A stretch of 13,567 nucleotides of DNA from an uncultured Oxalobacteraceae bacterium (GTDB lineage: Bacteria > Pseudomonadota > Gammaproteobacteria > Burkholderiales > Burkholderiaceae), in the NCBI GenBank assembly GCA_946478765.1, contig CAMLDH010000079.1:1-13567 (forward strand). The letters are read 5' to 3'. Below the pieces are notes generated by a model, which saw nothing but the letters and a program-made list of their open reading frames with translations, had not been told where the DNA came from and ran no database searches. The position numbers were made by a program, and so were the translations under genes. Shown here piece by piece: positions 1-6,002 of this stretch (the stretch's first letter is position 1; each line of letters starts with the position of its first letter).

Positions 1-26
1 TGGATTCCCGCCTGCGCGGGAATGAC
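1..26. repeat. dRS3-like inverted repeat (ATTCCC/GGGAAT dyad), at window edge
   Basis: Positions 4-11 (ATTCCCGC) pair perfectly with 16-23 (GCGGGAAT) around the 4-base loop CTGC, with TGG before and GACGG after. The core fits the pattern ATTCCC-N8-GGGAAT known as dRS3 in Neisseria, and similar dyads are scattered between genes in many betaproteobacteria. It may be part of a larger element cut off by the window start. It lies about 115 bases downstream of the minus-strand TPR gene and lacks a T-tract, so I do not call it a terminator. Confidence 0.6.
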
Positions 27-141
27 GGGGGAAAGGTTTGTCGATAGCGCTCGGGCTCCATCCCGCCTTCGAACATGTCAAAAGAATTCTGAACACTTGC
101 TTAGCTCGCTTGATTCGCTGAGCGACATGTGCACGATCTTT

Positions 142-1758
142 TTATGGCATGTGGAGATAGGATGATGACGGGGCTGCAACAGCATGCTGCTCCACCAGCC
201 TGAGACTTGGGTACCATGCTGACCAGCCGAGGTGCTCGATCCAACGCCATTCTGGTGCAGCCGGCTTAATCACTATGCCATGTTGACCCAGGGCTCCAGT
301 TACATGTGCCACCGATGTATCGACAGTTATCACTTCGTCGAGCGCGCGAATCAGACAGGCCGTATCGTAGAAGTCATTTTCCTCCATCAGCGGAGCAAAG
401 AATCGGGAATGCAGGTCGTCAGGTAAATCGTGAACATCTTGCGCATGTGGACCCATCTGCAGAGAGATAAATGTTCCGGTCCTATTGCGAAGCAAGGGCT
501 CCATCGTGAAGAGGGCGGGAGCGGCGTCACGCTCGGCCGCTTCATTCAGAGTATCAAGATTCCAGACTTCGGCCATGCGTGCGGCCACTACGCTGATGCG
601 CCGCTCGCGCATCAGCCGCTCCGCATGGTATTGGCTGCCGGAGCACAGCGGCAGCGAGCGCCGGATATTGTGATCATGTTCTGGTGAGCCTGCCCAACAC
701 AGACCGGTCCATGGCCGCGGCAAGTTTGCGAGGCGCTCCCGCCACACGGTTACGTCTGCGCTGTCAACCTGTAGATACGGCGTTGCTGGAATGGTCTGCA
801 GAGTCGTATTGAACACATAGGGCAGACTGGCGAGCGGACAGTAAAGATCGAACGGAGGGAGTTGCTCCGGTTCGATAATAACCTCAAGCTGTTCGATTCG
901 TCGCAACAGTCGTGCCAAAGAGGCTCGATTGGCATCGAGACGAAGCGTTACCTGTGCACCTTGTTCAACGAGTAGTGGCAGATAACGAGCGAATTGCAGC
1001 ACGTCCCCAAAACCTTGTTCGCCCACAATCAGAAGCCGTCGTCCCTCAAGCGGGCCACCTGCCCAGCGTGGTTGGGAGCAGGCGATACGTGACGATTTGA
1101 TAGGTTCAATGTCCCAGCGCCACTCTTGAGCTTCCCAGCCGGGCAGGTAGTTTCCTGTTTTGAGTTGTAACAGACCACGCGCGAAGCGCAGAGCCGAATT
1201 GAGTGGGTCTGATTTGATTAGAAAAGCGTAGTGTGTGTCGAGATCGTCCGAATCGCTGCCGAGAGCTGTCAAGGCTTGCACCAACAAGTAATGCGCCGCA
1301 GGCCAATCCGGTCGGTCTGCAATCAATCGACGTGCATACACTTCGGCCTGGGCGGGACAGCATAGTTTTGCGCAGAGCAGGCCGATGTTATATAGAGTGT
1401 CAAGATAGGGGTGGATGCAGCAGGCAGTAGCCAGGCTTTCCAATGCGTCCAACTGGCGGTTCAAATCGACGAGGACCATAGCGCGGCAGCTGTGCAAAAC
1501 AGGGTTTCCGGGTTGTACAGAGATGGCGACGTCGATTAGCGGCAGGGCATCATCGGCGAGCTGTCTGCCTTGGTGAAGCAGTAAGGCGAGCCGGTAAAGC
1601 GCTTCCACGTTGTAGGGTTCACACTCAAGCACCAGACGATAGCATTGCTCGGCTTGCATCAGCTCGCCGGATACTGCATGCCGACGCGCGGTTTGCAACG
1701 TAGCTGCAGTTAGTGTTTTTAGTGGGGCGTACAACGGTACGACTGATTCGGCCTGCAT
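142..1758 (-). CDS. TPR-repeat protein with GT-B (family 9-like) glycosyltransferase C-terminal domain
   Basis: The product is 538 residues. Residues about 20-200 form TPR-like helical repeats (for example GELMQAEQCYRLVLECEPYN at 31-50). Residues about 238-525 match the heptosyltransferase-like half of large TPR proteins: GEQGFGDVLQFARYL (246-260), GLCWAGSPEH (352-361), RRSLPL (366-371), GTFISLQ (428-434), VITVDTSVAHVTGALG (476-491) and PEWRW (502-506). Such proteins are thought to transfer sugars to proteins or surface polymers; substrate and activity cannot be read here. The ATG at 1758 has AAGGA seven bases upstream, which supports the start. Oddities are an insertion of about 47 residues at 372-418, where the family normally runs straight from RRSxPL to the xPLL helix, and an unusual tail ending YLHMP that is echoed in DNA just upstream of the gene. 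It appears monocistronic. The domain assignment is firm; the role is inferred. Confidence 0.8.
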   Translation of the reverse strand: MQAESVVPLYAPLKTLTAATLQTARRHAVSGELMQAEQCYRLVLECEPYNVEALYRLALLLHQGRQLADDALPLIDVAISVQPGNPVLHSCRAMVLVDLNRQLDALESLATACCIHPYLDTLYNIGLLCAKLCCPAQAEVYARRLIADRPDWPAAHYLLVQALTALGSDSDDLDTHYAFLIKSDPLNSALRFARGLLQLKTGNYLPGWEAQEWRWDIEPIKSSRIACSQPRWAGGPLEGRRLLIVGEQGFGDVLQFARYLPLLVEQGAQVTLRLDANRASLARLLRRIEQLEVIIEPEQLPPFDLYCPLASLPYVFNTTLQTIPATPYLQVDSADVTVWRERLANLPRPWTGLCWAGSPEHDHNIRRSLPLCSGSQYHAERLMRERRISVVAARMAEVWNLDTLNEAAERDAAPALFTMEPLLRNRTGTFISLQMGPHAQDVHDLPDDLHSRFFAPLMEENDFYDTACLIRALDEVITVDTSVAHVTGALGQHGIVIKPAAPEWRWIEHLGWSAWYPSLRLVEQHAVAAPSSSYLHMP

Positions 1759-1768
1759 GCTTTAATCC

Positions 1769-1815
1769 TTATTTGGCGGTATTTTTCATATGGAGATAGG
1801 CCTTGGTGCTGGGGC
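1769..1815 (-). repeat. Direct repeat of the TPR gene's 3' end; possible remnant of a tandem paralogue
   Basis: CATATGGAGATAGG at 1787-1800 matches CATGTGGAGATAGG at 148-161 in 13 of 14 bases and the same orientation, so the two copies bracket the TPR gene. Read on the minus strand in the matching frame, the upstream copy gives STKAYLHMKNTAK then TAA (stop at 1769-1771), against SSSYLHMP-stop at the end of the gene. It therefore looks like the last codons of a lost upstream paralogue. The match is short and fades within about 40 bases, so chance is not excluded. The rest of 1759-2042 shows no gene I can support. Confidence 0.35.
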
Positions 1816-1971
1816 AGGGCCGGATTGCTCCCCTTAACTGCAGTTTTAAAGCGCCATGTTGGAGCGACTCCACGATCGTTTTTTTTAATGGTCCTACATT
1901 GGATGGTCATAGGCATCTGTGTAGTTCCATGGTTTCTGTTATTGCCGCTCGCCTTGTGATCGGTCAGAGCG

Positions 1972-1998
1972 GGAACTTTGCCGATTGCTAGGATACTA
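1972..1998 (+). promoter_or_regulatory. Possible ECF/sigma-E type promoter for the beta-helix membrane protein
   Basis: GGAACTT at 1972-1978 is identical to the sigma-E -35 consensus of enterobacteria. It is followed after 15 bases by TACTA (1994-1998), a partial match to the TCTGA/TCTAA -10 box. The predicted start would leave an upstream leader of about 40 bases before the ATG at 2043. An envelope-stress promoter would suit a secreted membrane protein. The -10 match is weak, and no conventional TTGACA/TATAAT pair stands out. Confidence 0.25.
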
Positions 1999-2042
1999 GC
2001 GCAGGGAATGACTGATACAGTCTGCCGGAAAGGATAGCCTTG

Positions 2043-3175
2043 ATGAAAAATGTTTGCCGATCTCTCGCGATTTTCTTCGTCGTATCTGCTGTGCTGAGAA
2101 CCGGCCTAGCCCAAGTGAATGCCGAGAAAACCGAAGCAGGGAATATGTACACCGCCGGCGCCGACGTCAGAGTCGCGGTGCCGGTAACCGGCGATTTGCT
2201 TGCTGCTGGCGGACGGGTCAGCGTGGATCAGGAGGTGGGTGCGGACGCGGCAATTGCGGGCGGATCGATCGAATTACGCGCGCCCGTCAGGCAGGATGTC
2301 CGTGCTGCGGGCGGCACGGTGAATATCGAAAGCGACATCGGCGGCGAACTGGTCGCCGCGGGCGGTACGCTCAGATTAACGAACAAGGCAAGCATCGCCC
2401 ACGCTGCATTGCTGACCGGCGGACAAGTCATTGTCGATGGAAGAATCGGCAAAGGCGCCAGGATTTATGCCGGCACGATCACGCTCTCCGGCCAGATCGA
2501 CGGCAATACGCGCTTGTATGGAAGAGAAATAAAGTTGCTTCCCGGCGCAAAGATCATCGGCGATCTGTCGTATGCCAGCCCGAATCCATTATCACAAGAT
2601 CAGGCGGGACAAGTCACCGGAAGCATAAAACACGGGAAAAAACGCCGGAAGGATGGCAATCGCAAGCGGCTGGCAAACGCAGCTTTCTCTGGTTTCATCC
2701 GATATTCATCCTGAGCATGCTGTTGGCAGGCGCGCTGCTTTATCTGCTTTTTCCCAATGCGGTCCGCGGCGCGGAAGCGGTCATCAATGCGCATCCGGGG
2801 AAAAGTTTCCTCATTGGCCTTGCGTTACTGTTCACGATTCCGCCGGCCGCGATTCTGCTGATGATTACCATCATCGGCATTCCGGTAGGATTCATTTTGC
2901 TGCTGCTTTATCCGTTGTGCTGGTTGCTTGGCTATCTGGCCGCCGCGTTTTTTATCGGTGGGAAAATCTCGAACGCGCTGAAACAGCCGGTAACGCTTTC
3001 AGTGGGACGCTGGGTGCTGTTTTTATTGCTCGCGCTGGTCATACTAGCCATCCTGAGCATGTTGCCGTTTATCGGTGGACTCATTGTCCTTTGCGCCCTG
3101 ATGACCGGGTTAGGCGCGTGGGCAATCTGGATGTATACGCGGCATCGACAGGTCCGTCCGCAACCGGCTCCATGA
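2043..3175 (+). pseudogene. Secreted beta-helix (bactofilin/polymer-forming-like) membrane protein, split by a -1 frameshift
   Basis: The 5' half starts at ATG 2043 (AAGGA eight bases upstream; the TTG at 2040 is less likely). It encodes a signal peptide (residues 1-24, ending RTGLAQ) and then regular short beta repeats rich in AAGG/AGG turns (about 40-175), typical of polymer-forming beta-helix domains. In this frame translation stops at TGA 2712-2714. The other half continues in the -1 frame: TPEGWQSQAAGKRSFLWFHP, then about five hydrophobic segments (FILSMLLAGALLYLLF, SFLIGLALLFTIPPAAILLM and others), ending at TGA 3173-3175. Adding one A to the A6 run at 2637-2642 restores a single product of about 377 residues. 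An ATG at 2717, in the second frame and two bases after the stop, could allow coupled translation of a separate membrane half, but it would cut off the start of the first membrane segment. The change could be a real mutation, a sequencing error or slippage. Function is probably in envelope organisation; partners are unknown. Confidence 0.7.
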
Positions 3176-3463
3176 CTGCGGCAACAGGACGGCAGCGCCA
3201 TCGAACTCTCCCGCGCGCAATGCGGCCAATGCGCAGTTCGCGTCTTCCAGCGGGAAGGGCGCAGACTTGACATGAATATCGATGGCGTTGGCCAGCGTAA
3301 AAAAAGCTTCTCCATCGGCGCGCGTCAAATTGGCAACCGAGCGCACGGCCCGTTCGCCCCATAGCAGCGAATACGGAAAACGCGGGATGTCACTCATGTG
3401 AATGCCGGCGCACACCACGGTCTCGCCTTTGCGGGTCGCGGCCAGCGCCAACGGGACTATCAA
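3110..3463 (-). pseudogene. C-terminal fragment of a zinc-dependent alcohol dehydrogenase
   Basis: From about 3459 down to 3179 the minus strand encodes about 94 residues typical of the end of zinc-binding alcohol dehydrogenases of about 330-340 residues: VPLALAATRKG, VVCAGIHMSDIPRFPYSLLW, RSVANLTRADGEAF, and DANCALAALRAGEFDGAAVLLP. The Rossmann GxGxxG segment and both zinc sites, which lie in the missing N-terminal three quarters, are absent. The match begins exactly where the upstream LysR gene stops, and the frame opens only with a TTG overlapping that stop. At the 3' side the family normally ends at about VLLP; here the frame runs on into the 3' end of the opposing gene (stop at 3110). 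I read this as a decayed remnant, not an expressed enzyme. Confidence 0.75.
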
Positions 3464-4365
3464 CTTTTACGCCAGTAATCCGCTTGCACATAGGCGCGTC
3501 GCAAAAAATCGACCAATGCGCGGATGCGCAACGGTAAATGCCGCCGCTGTGCGAACACTGCATAAATATCGTTACCCGGCGCGGCAAATTCATCCAGTAC
3601 CGTCACCAGCGTGCCGGCCTCGATCTCGCTGCCGACTTCCCACATCGAGCGCCATGCCAAGCCCTTTCCGCTGAGCGCCCAGTCATGCAGCACTGCACCG
3701 TCATTGCACACCATATTGCCGGATACTTTCAGCGTGACATTCTTGCCATTCTGGCGAAACGTCCAGCCGCGCTGACTGCCTTCGCTGCTCATGGCGAGGC
3801 AATTGTGCTTGGCCAGGTCGTCCAGCGAGGCCGGCATGCCATGTCGTTTTACATAGGTTGGCGATGCCACCACGACCCGCTTGTTGTCAGCCAGTTTTAC
3901 GCCAATCAAACTGGAATCCGACAATGCCGCGATGCGGATCGCAACGTCGATACCTTCGCCGATCAGATCCACGACACGGTCATTCAGGTTCAAGGTCAGC
4001 GTCACATCTTGATGCTCGGCCAGGAAAGACGGCATCAGGGGCGCCACATGCTGGCGGCCAAATCCGGCCGGCGCGGAGATCGCCAGATGTCCGGTGGCCC
4101 GCGCGCTGCGATCGGACACCGACGCTTCCGCATCCTGCAGTTCAGCCAAGATCCGTTGGCAGTCTTCCAGAAACGAAGCGCCTTCATTGGTCAGCGCGAT
4201 CTTACGCGTGGTGCGTTGCAAGAGTTTGACGCCGAGGCGTTCTTCCAGCGCGTCGAGGCGGCGCCCGATCATTGCCGGTGCAATGCCTTCGGCGCGTGCG
4301 GCCGCCGACAAGCTACCCTTGGCAGCGACGTCGACAAAGGTGGAAATCTGCTTGAATTGATCCAT
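3460..4365 (-). CDS. LysR-family transcriptional regulator
   Basis: The 301-residue product has a typical LysR architecture. An N-terminal winged helix-turn-helix occupies about residues 1-60 (FVDVAAKGSLSAAARAEGIA, then RRLDALEERLGVKLLQRTTR). It is followed by a linker helix (about 63-90) and a periplasmic-binding-protein-like effector domain (about 92-295, LAISAPAGFGRQHVAPLMPS onward). The ATG at 4365 gives the canonical MDQFKQISTF start; an in-frame GTG at 4416 would add 17 residues with no family resemblance. Neither start has a good Shine-Dalgarno. The gene is divergent from the haloacid dehalogenase gene with a 164-base gap, the usual layout for a LysR regulator and its target operon. 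It may once have controlled the dehydrogenase whose remnant follows its 3' end. The effector is unknown. Confidence 0.88.
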   Translation of the reverse strand: MDQFKQISTFVDVAAKGSLSAAARAEGIAPAMIGRRLDALEERLGVKLLQRTTRKIALTNEGASFLEDCQRILAELQDAEASVSDRSARATGHLAISAPAGFGRQHVAPLMPSFLAEHQDVTLTLNLNDRVVDLIGEGIDVAIRIAALSDSSLIGVKLADNKRVVVASPTYVKRHGMPASLDDLAKHNCLAMSSEGSQRGWTFRQNGKNVTLKVSGNMVCNDGAVLHDWALSGKGLAWRSMWEVGSEIEAGTLVTVLDEFAAPGNDIYAVFAQRRHLPLRIRALVDFLRRAYVQADYWRKS

Positions 4366-4453
4366 GGCGGCGAGATTAACTATTTTGCGGGTATTTTTTA
4401 ACGATTGTGGTGCCACTTGTGACTAAAACGCAATAATAAAGTGATCAATCATG

Positions 4454-4483
4454 TTGTTTATGCGTATTCATAGTGAATATACT
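4454..4483 (+). promoter_or_regulatory. Candidate promoter for the dehalogenase-TSUP-aceB run
   Basis: TATACT at 4478-4483 is a good -10 box. TTGTTT at 4454-4459 is a weak -35 box with an 18-base spacer. The predicted transcript would start near 4490, leaving a leader of about 40 bases. The dyad at 4465-4479 fills the spacer and touches the -10 box. Confidence 0.35.
4465..4479. promoter_or_regulatory. Perfect 15-bp dyad, candidate LysR operator
   Basis: TATTCA-TAG-TGAATA is a perfect six-base inverted repeat with a three-base spacer, in the gap between the divergent LysR and dehalogenase genes. LysR proteins bind interrupted palindromes of about this length in such gaps. It overlaps the candidate plus-strand -10 box at 4478-4483. 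Assignment to this LysR protein is inferred. Confidence 0.45.
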
Positions 4484-4529
4484 GCGATCCATATGAGGTG
4501 CAGTCCCAGTACGGGAAACAAACGACACA

Positions 4530-5219
4530 ATGACCATTCAAGCTATCGCCTTCGACGCCTACGGGACGCTATTCGACGTGTATTCGATCGGCACGCTCGC
4601 TGAAAGGCTGTTTCCCGGCAAGGGTACGGCACTGGTTGAATTGTGGCGCGACAAGCAGATCGAATATACGCGCTTGCGTACGATGTGCTCGATGTACAAA
4701 CCGTTCTGGGAAGTCACGCAAGATGCGCTCGTGTTTTCATGCAAGAAGCTCACGCTGGAACTGACGCTCGATGCGCAAAACAAGCTGATGGGGCAATACG
4801 CGAAACTGCAGGCATTTCCGGAAAATCTCGGCGTGCTGCAGCAATTGCAGGCAATGGGATTGAAGCTCGCGATCCTGTCCAACGGCAATCCGCAAATGCT
4901 GGATGCCGTGATTAACGCCGCCGGGATGCAGGGCGTATTCAACCATATCCTGTCGGTCGATGCGGTCAAGAAATTCAAGACGGCGCCGGAAGCGTATCAA
5001 CTTGCGCCGGACGTGTTCGGATTGTCTGCAAAGAACATCCTGTTCGTGTCCAGCAATTGCTGGGATGCGTGCGGCGCCACCTGGTTCGGTTACACGACAT
5101 TCTGGGTCAACCGCGCTGCTGCGCCGCTGGAAGAACTGGGCGTCAAGCCGGACAGCACGGGGTCCGACATGACAGCGCTGTTGCAATTCGTGCAGGCGAA
5201 TCTGGCGGAAGCATCATGA
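4530..5219 (+). CDS. Haloacid dehalogenase, type II (L-2-haloacid dehalogenase family)
   Basis: The 229-residue product is the usual length for L-2-haloacid dehalogenases, cytoplasmic HAD enzymes that hydrolyse 2-halo acids to 2-hydroxy acids through an aspartyl ester. All residues I recall as catalytic in Pseudomonas L-DEX YL are present, offset by one: D9 (FDAYGTLFDV), T13, R40, S117-N118 (ILSNGNP), K150, Y156, S174, N176 and D179 (FVSSNCWDACG). The conserved SSNxxD signature separates this group from phosphatase-type HAD proteins. The start is ATG 4530; the ribosome binding site is poor (GGGAAA, distant). The stop overlaps the start of the TSUP gene (ATGA), implying coupled translation. 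Haloacetate would give glycolate; the natural substrate could also be a non-halogenated relative. Confidence 0.85.
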   Translation: MTIQAIAFDAYGTLFDVYSIGTLAERLFPGKGTALVELWRDKQIEYTRLRTMCSMYKPFWEVTQDALVFSCKKLTLELTLDAQNKLMGQYAKLQAFPENLGVLQQLQAMGLKLAILSNGNPQMLDAVINAAGMQGVFNHILSVDAVKKFKTAPEAYQLAPDVFGLSAKNILFVSSNCWDACGATWFGYTTFWVNRAAAPLEELGVKPDSTGSDMTALLQFVQANLAEAS

Positions 5220-5974
5220 CCGCGTGGCAGATGGGGCTCGTGGGTTTGGCCGCCTTTTGCGCAGGCGCGATGAATTCGGTTGCCGGCGGCGGCACCTTCT
5301 TTTCCTTTCCGGCGCTGTTGGCGGTTGGCGTGCCACCGGTTGTCGCCAATGCCAGTAATTCGGTTGCGTTATGGCCGGCCAGTTTGTCCAGTGCTTGGGC
5401 GTATCGAAAAGAACTGAAGCGTTACAAGCGCTATCTGATTCCAATGGGGATCGTGTCGTTTATCGGCGGTATCGGCGGTGGCCTGCTGTTGCTGTTGATC
5501 AGGGATGCGATGTTTTTTCGCATGATTCCATGGCTGCTATTGTTTGCGACCGTGCTGTTTGCATTTTCTGGCCGGATTTCCATACTGCTGCGTGGCGATA
5601 ATGCGGGTAAGCCAAACAATAGCGGCGCTGCGCTTGTCGGACAGGCTGTCGTATCGGTGTATGGCGGCTTCTTCGGCGCCGGCATGGGCATTCTGATGCT
5701 CGCCAGCCTGGCGATGAGCGGACACAACGATGTGCACGAAATTAATGCAATTAAAAATCTGCTGTCCGCGATTATTTATAGCGTGACGGCATTGACCTTC
5801 GTGATCGCTGGCGCCGTCAGCTGGCCTTGCACGGTGATCATGCTTGCCACCGCAACCCTCGGTGGCTACTGGGGCGCGACCGTCGCGCGCAAAATTCCTG
5901 CGCCATGGTTGCGTCGATTCATCATCGCGGTCGGCGTTGTGCTGTCCGTTTTTTATTTCTACAAAACGTTTTAA
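5216..5974 (+). CDS. TauE/SafE (TSUP) family membrane permease
   Basis: The 252-residue product is strongly hydrophobic, with about seven to eight predicted membrane segments. It shows the two-fold internal repeat of the family: GAMNSVAGGGTFFSFPALL (about 17-35) in the first half and GGFFGAGMGILMLASL (about 149-164) in the second. TSUP proteins move anions such as sulfite, sulfoacetate or small organic acids; the substrate cannot be read from sequence. The start is the ATG at 5216, which shares ATGA with the dehalogenase stop; a longer upstream reading frame inside that gene is not needed. Position between a dehalogenase and a glyoxylate-using enzyme suggests transport of a C2 acid or of released halide, which is inference. 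The aceB start follows 28 bases after the stop. Confidence 0.85.
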   Translation: MTAWQMGLVGLAAFCAGAMNSVAGGGTFFSFPALLAVGVPPVVANASNSVALWPASLSSAWAYRKELKRYKRYLIPMGIVSFIGGIGGGLLLLLIRDAMFFRMIPWLLLFATVLFAFSGRISILLRGDNAGKPNNSGAALVGQAVVSVYGGFFGAGMGILMLASLAMSGHNDVHEINAIKNLLSAIIYSVTALTFVIAGAVSWPCTVIMLATATLGGYWGATVARKIPAPWLRRFIIAVGVVLSVFYFYKTF

Positions 5975-6002
5975 CCGATTCACTTTTTTCAGGAGAAAAA
6001 TC

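Noticed and set aside
1861..1890. Possible terminator: GGAG/CTCC stem then ACGATCGTTTTTTTT
   Set aside because: The stem is only four base pairs and ACGATCGT is a loopless palindrome; no plus-strand gene ends upstream of it.
2054..2640. Long plus-strand frame starting at 2054 as one protein with the membrane part
   Set aside because: Its first 195 codons are Arg/Cys-rich nonsense overlapping the genuine signal peptide and beta-helix in the other frame; only the part after about 2640 is real.
3538..4401. Long open plus-strand frame (287 codons) opposite the LysR gene
   Set aside because: It is a complementary-strand shadow of the LysR coding sequence, with no recognisable domain and a His/Arg/Gln-rich composition typical of such shadows.
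5057..5215. In-frame N-terminal extension of the TSUP permease
   Set aside because: The extension lies inside the dehalogenase gene, is hydrophilic and Arg/Gly-rich, and the ATGA overlap at 5216 gives the family's normal start.
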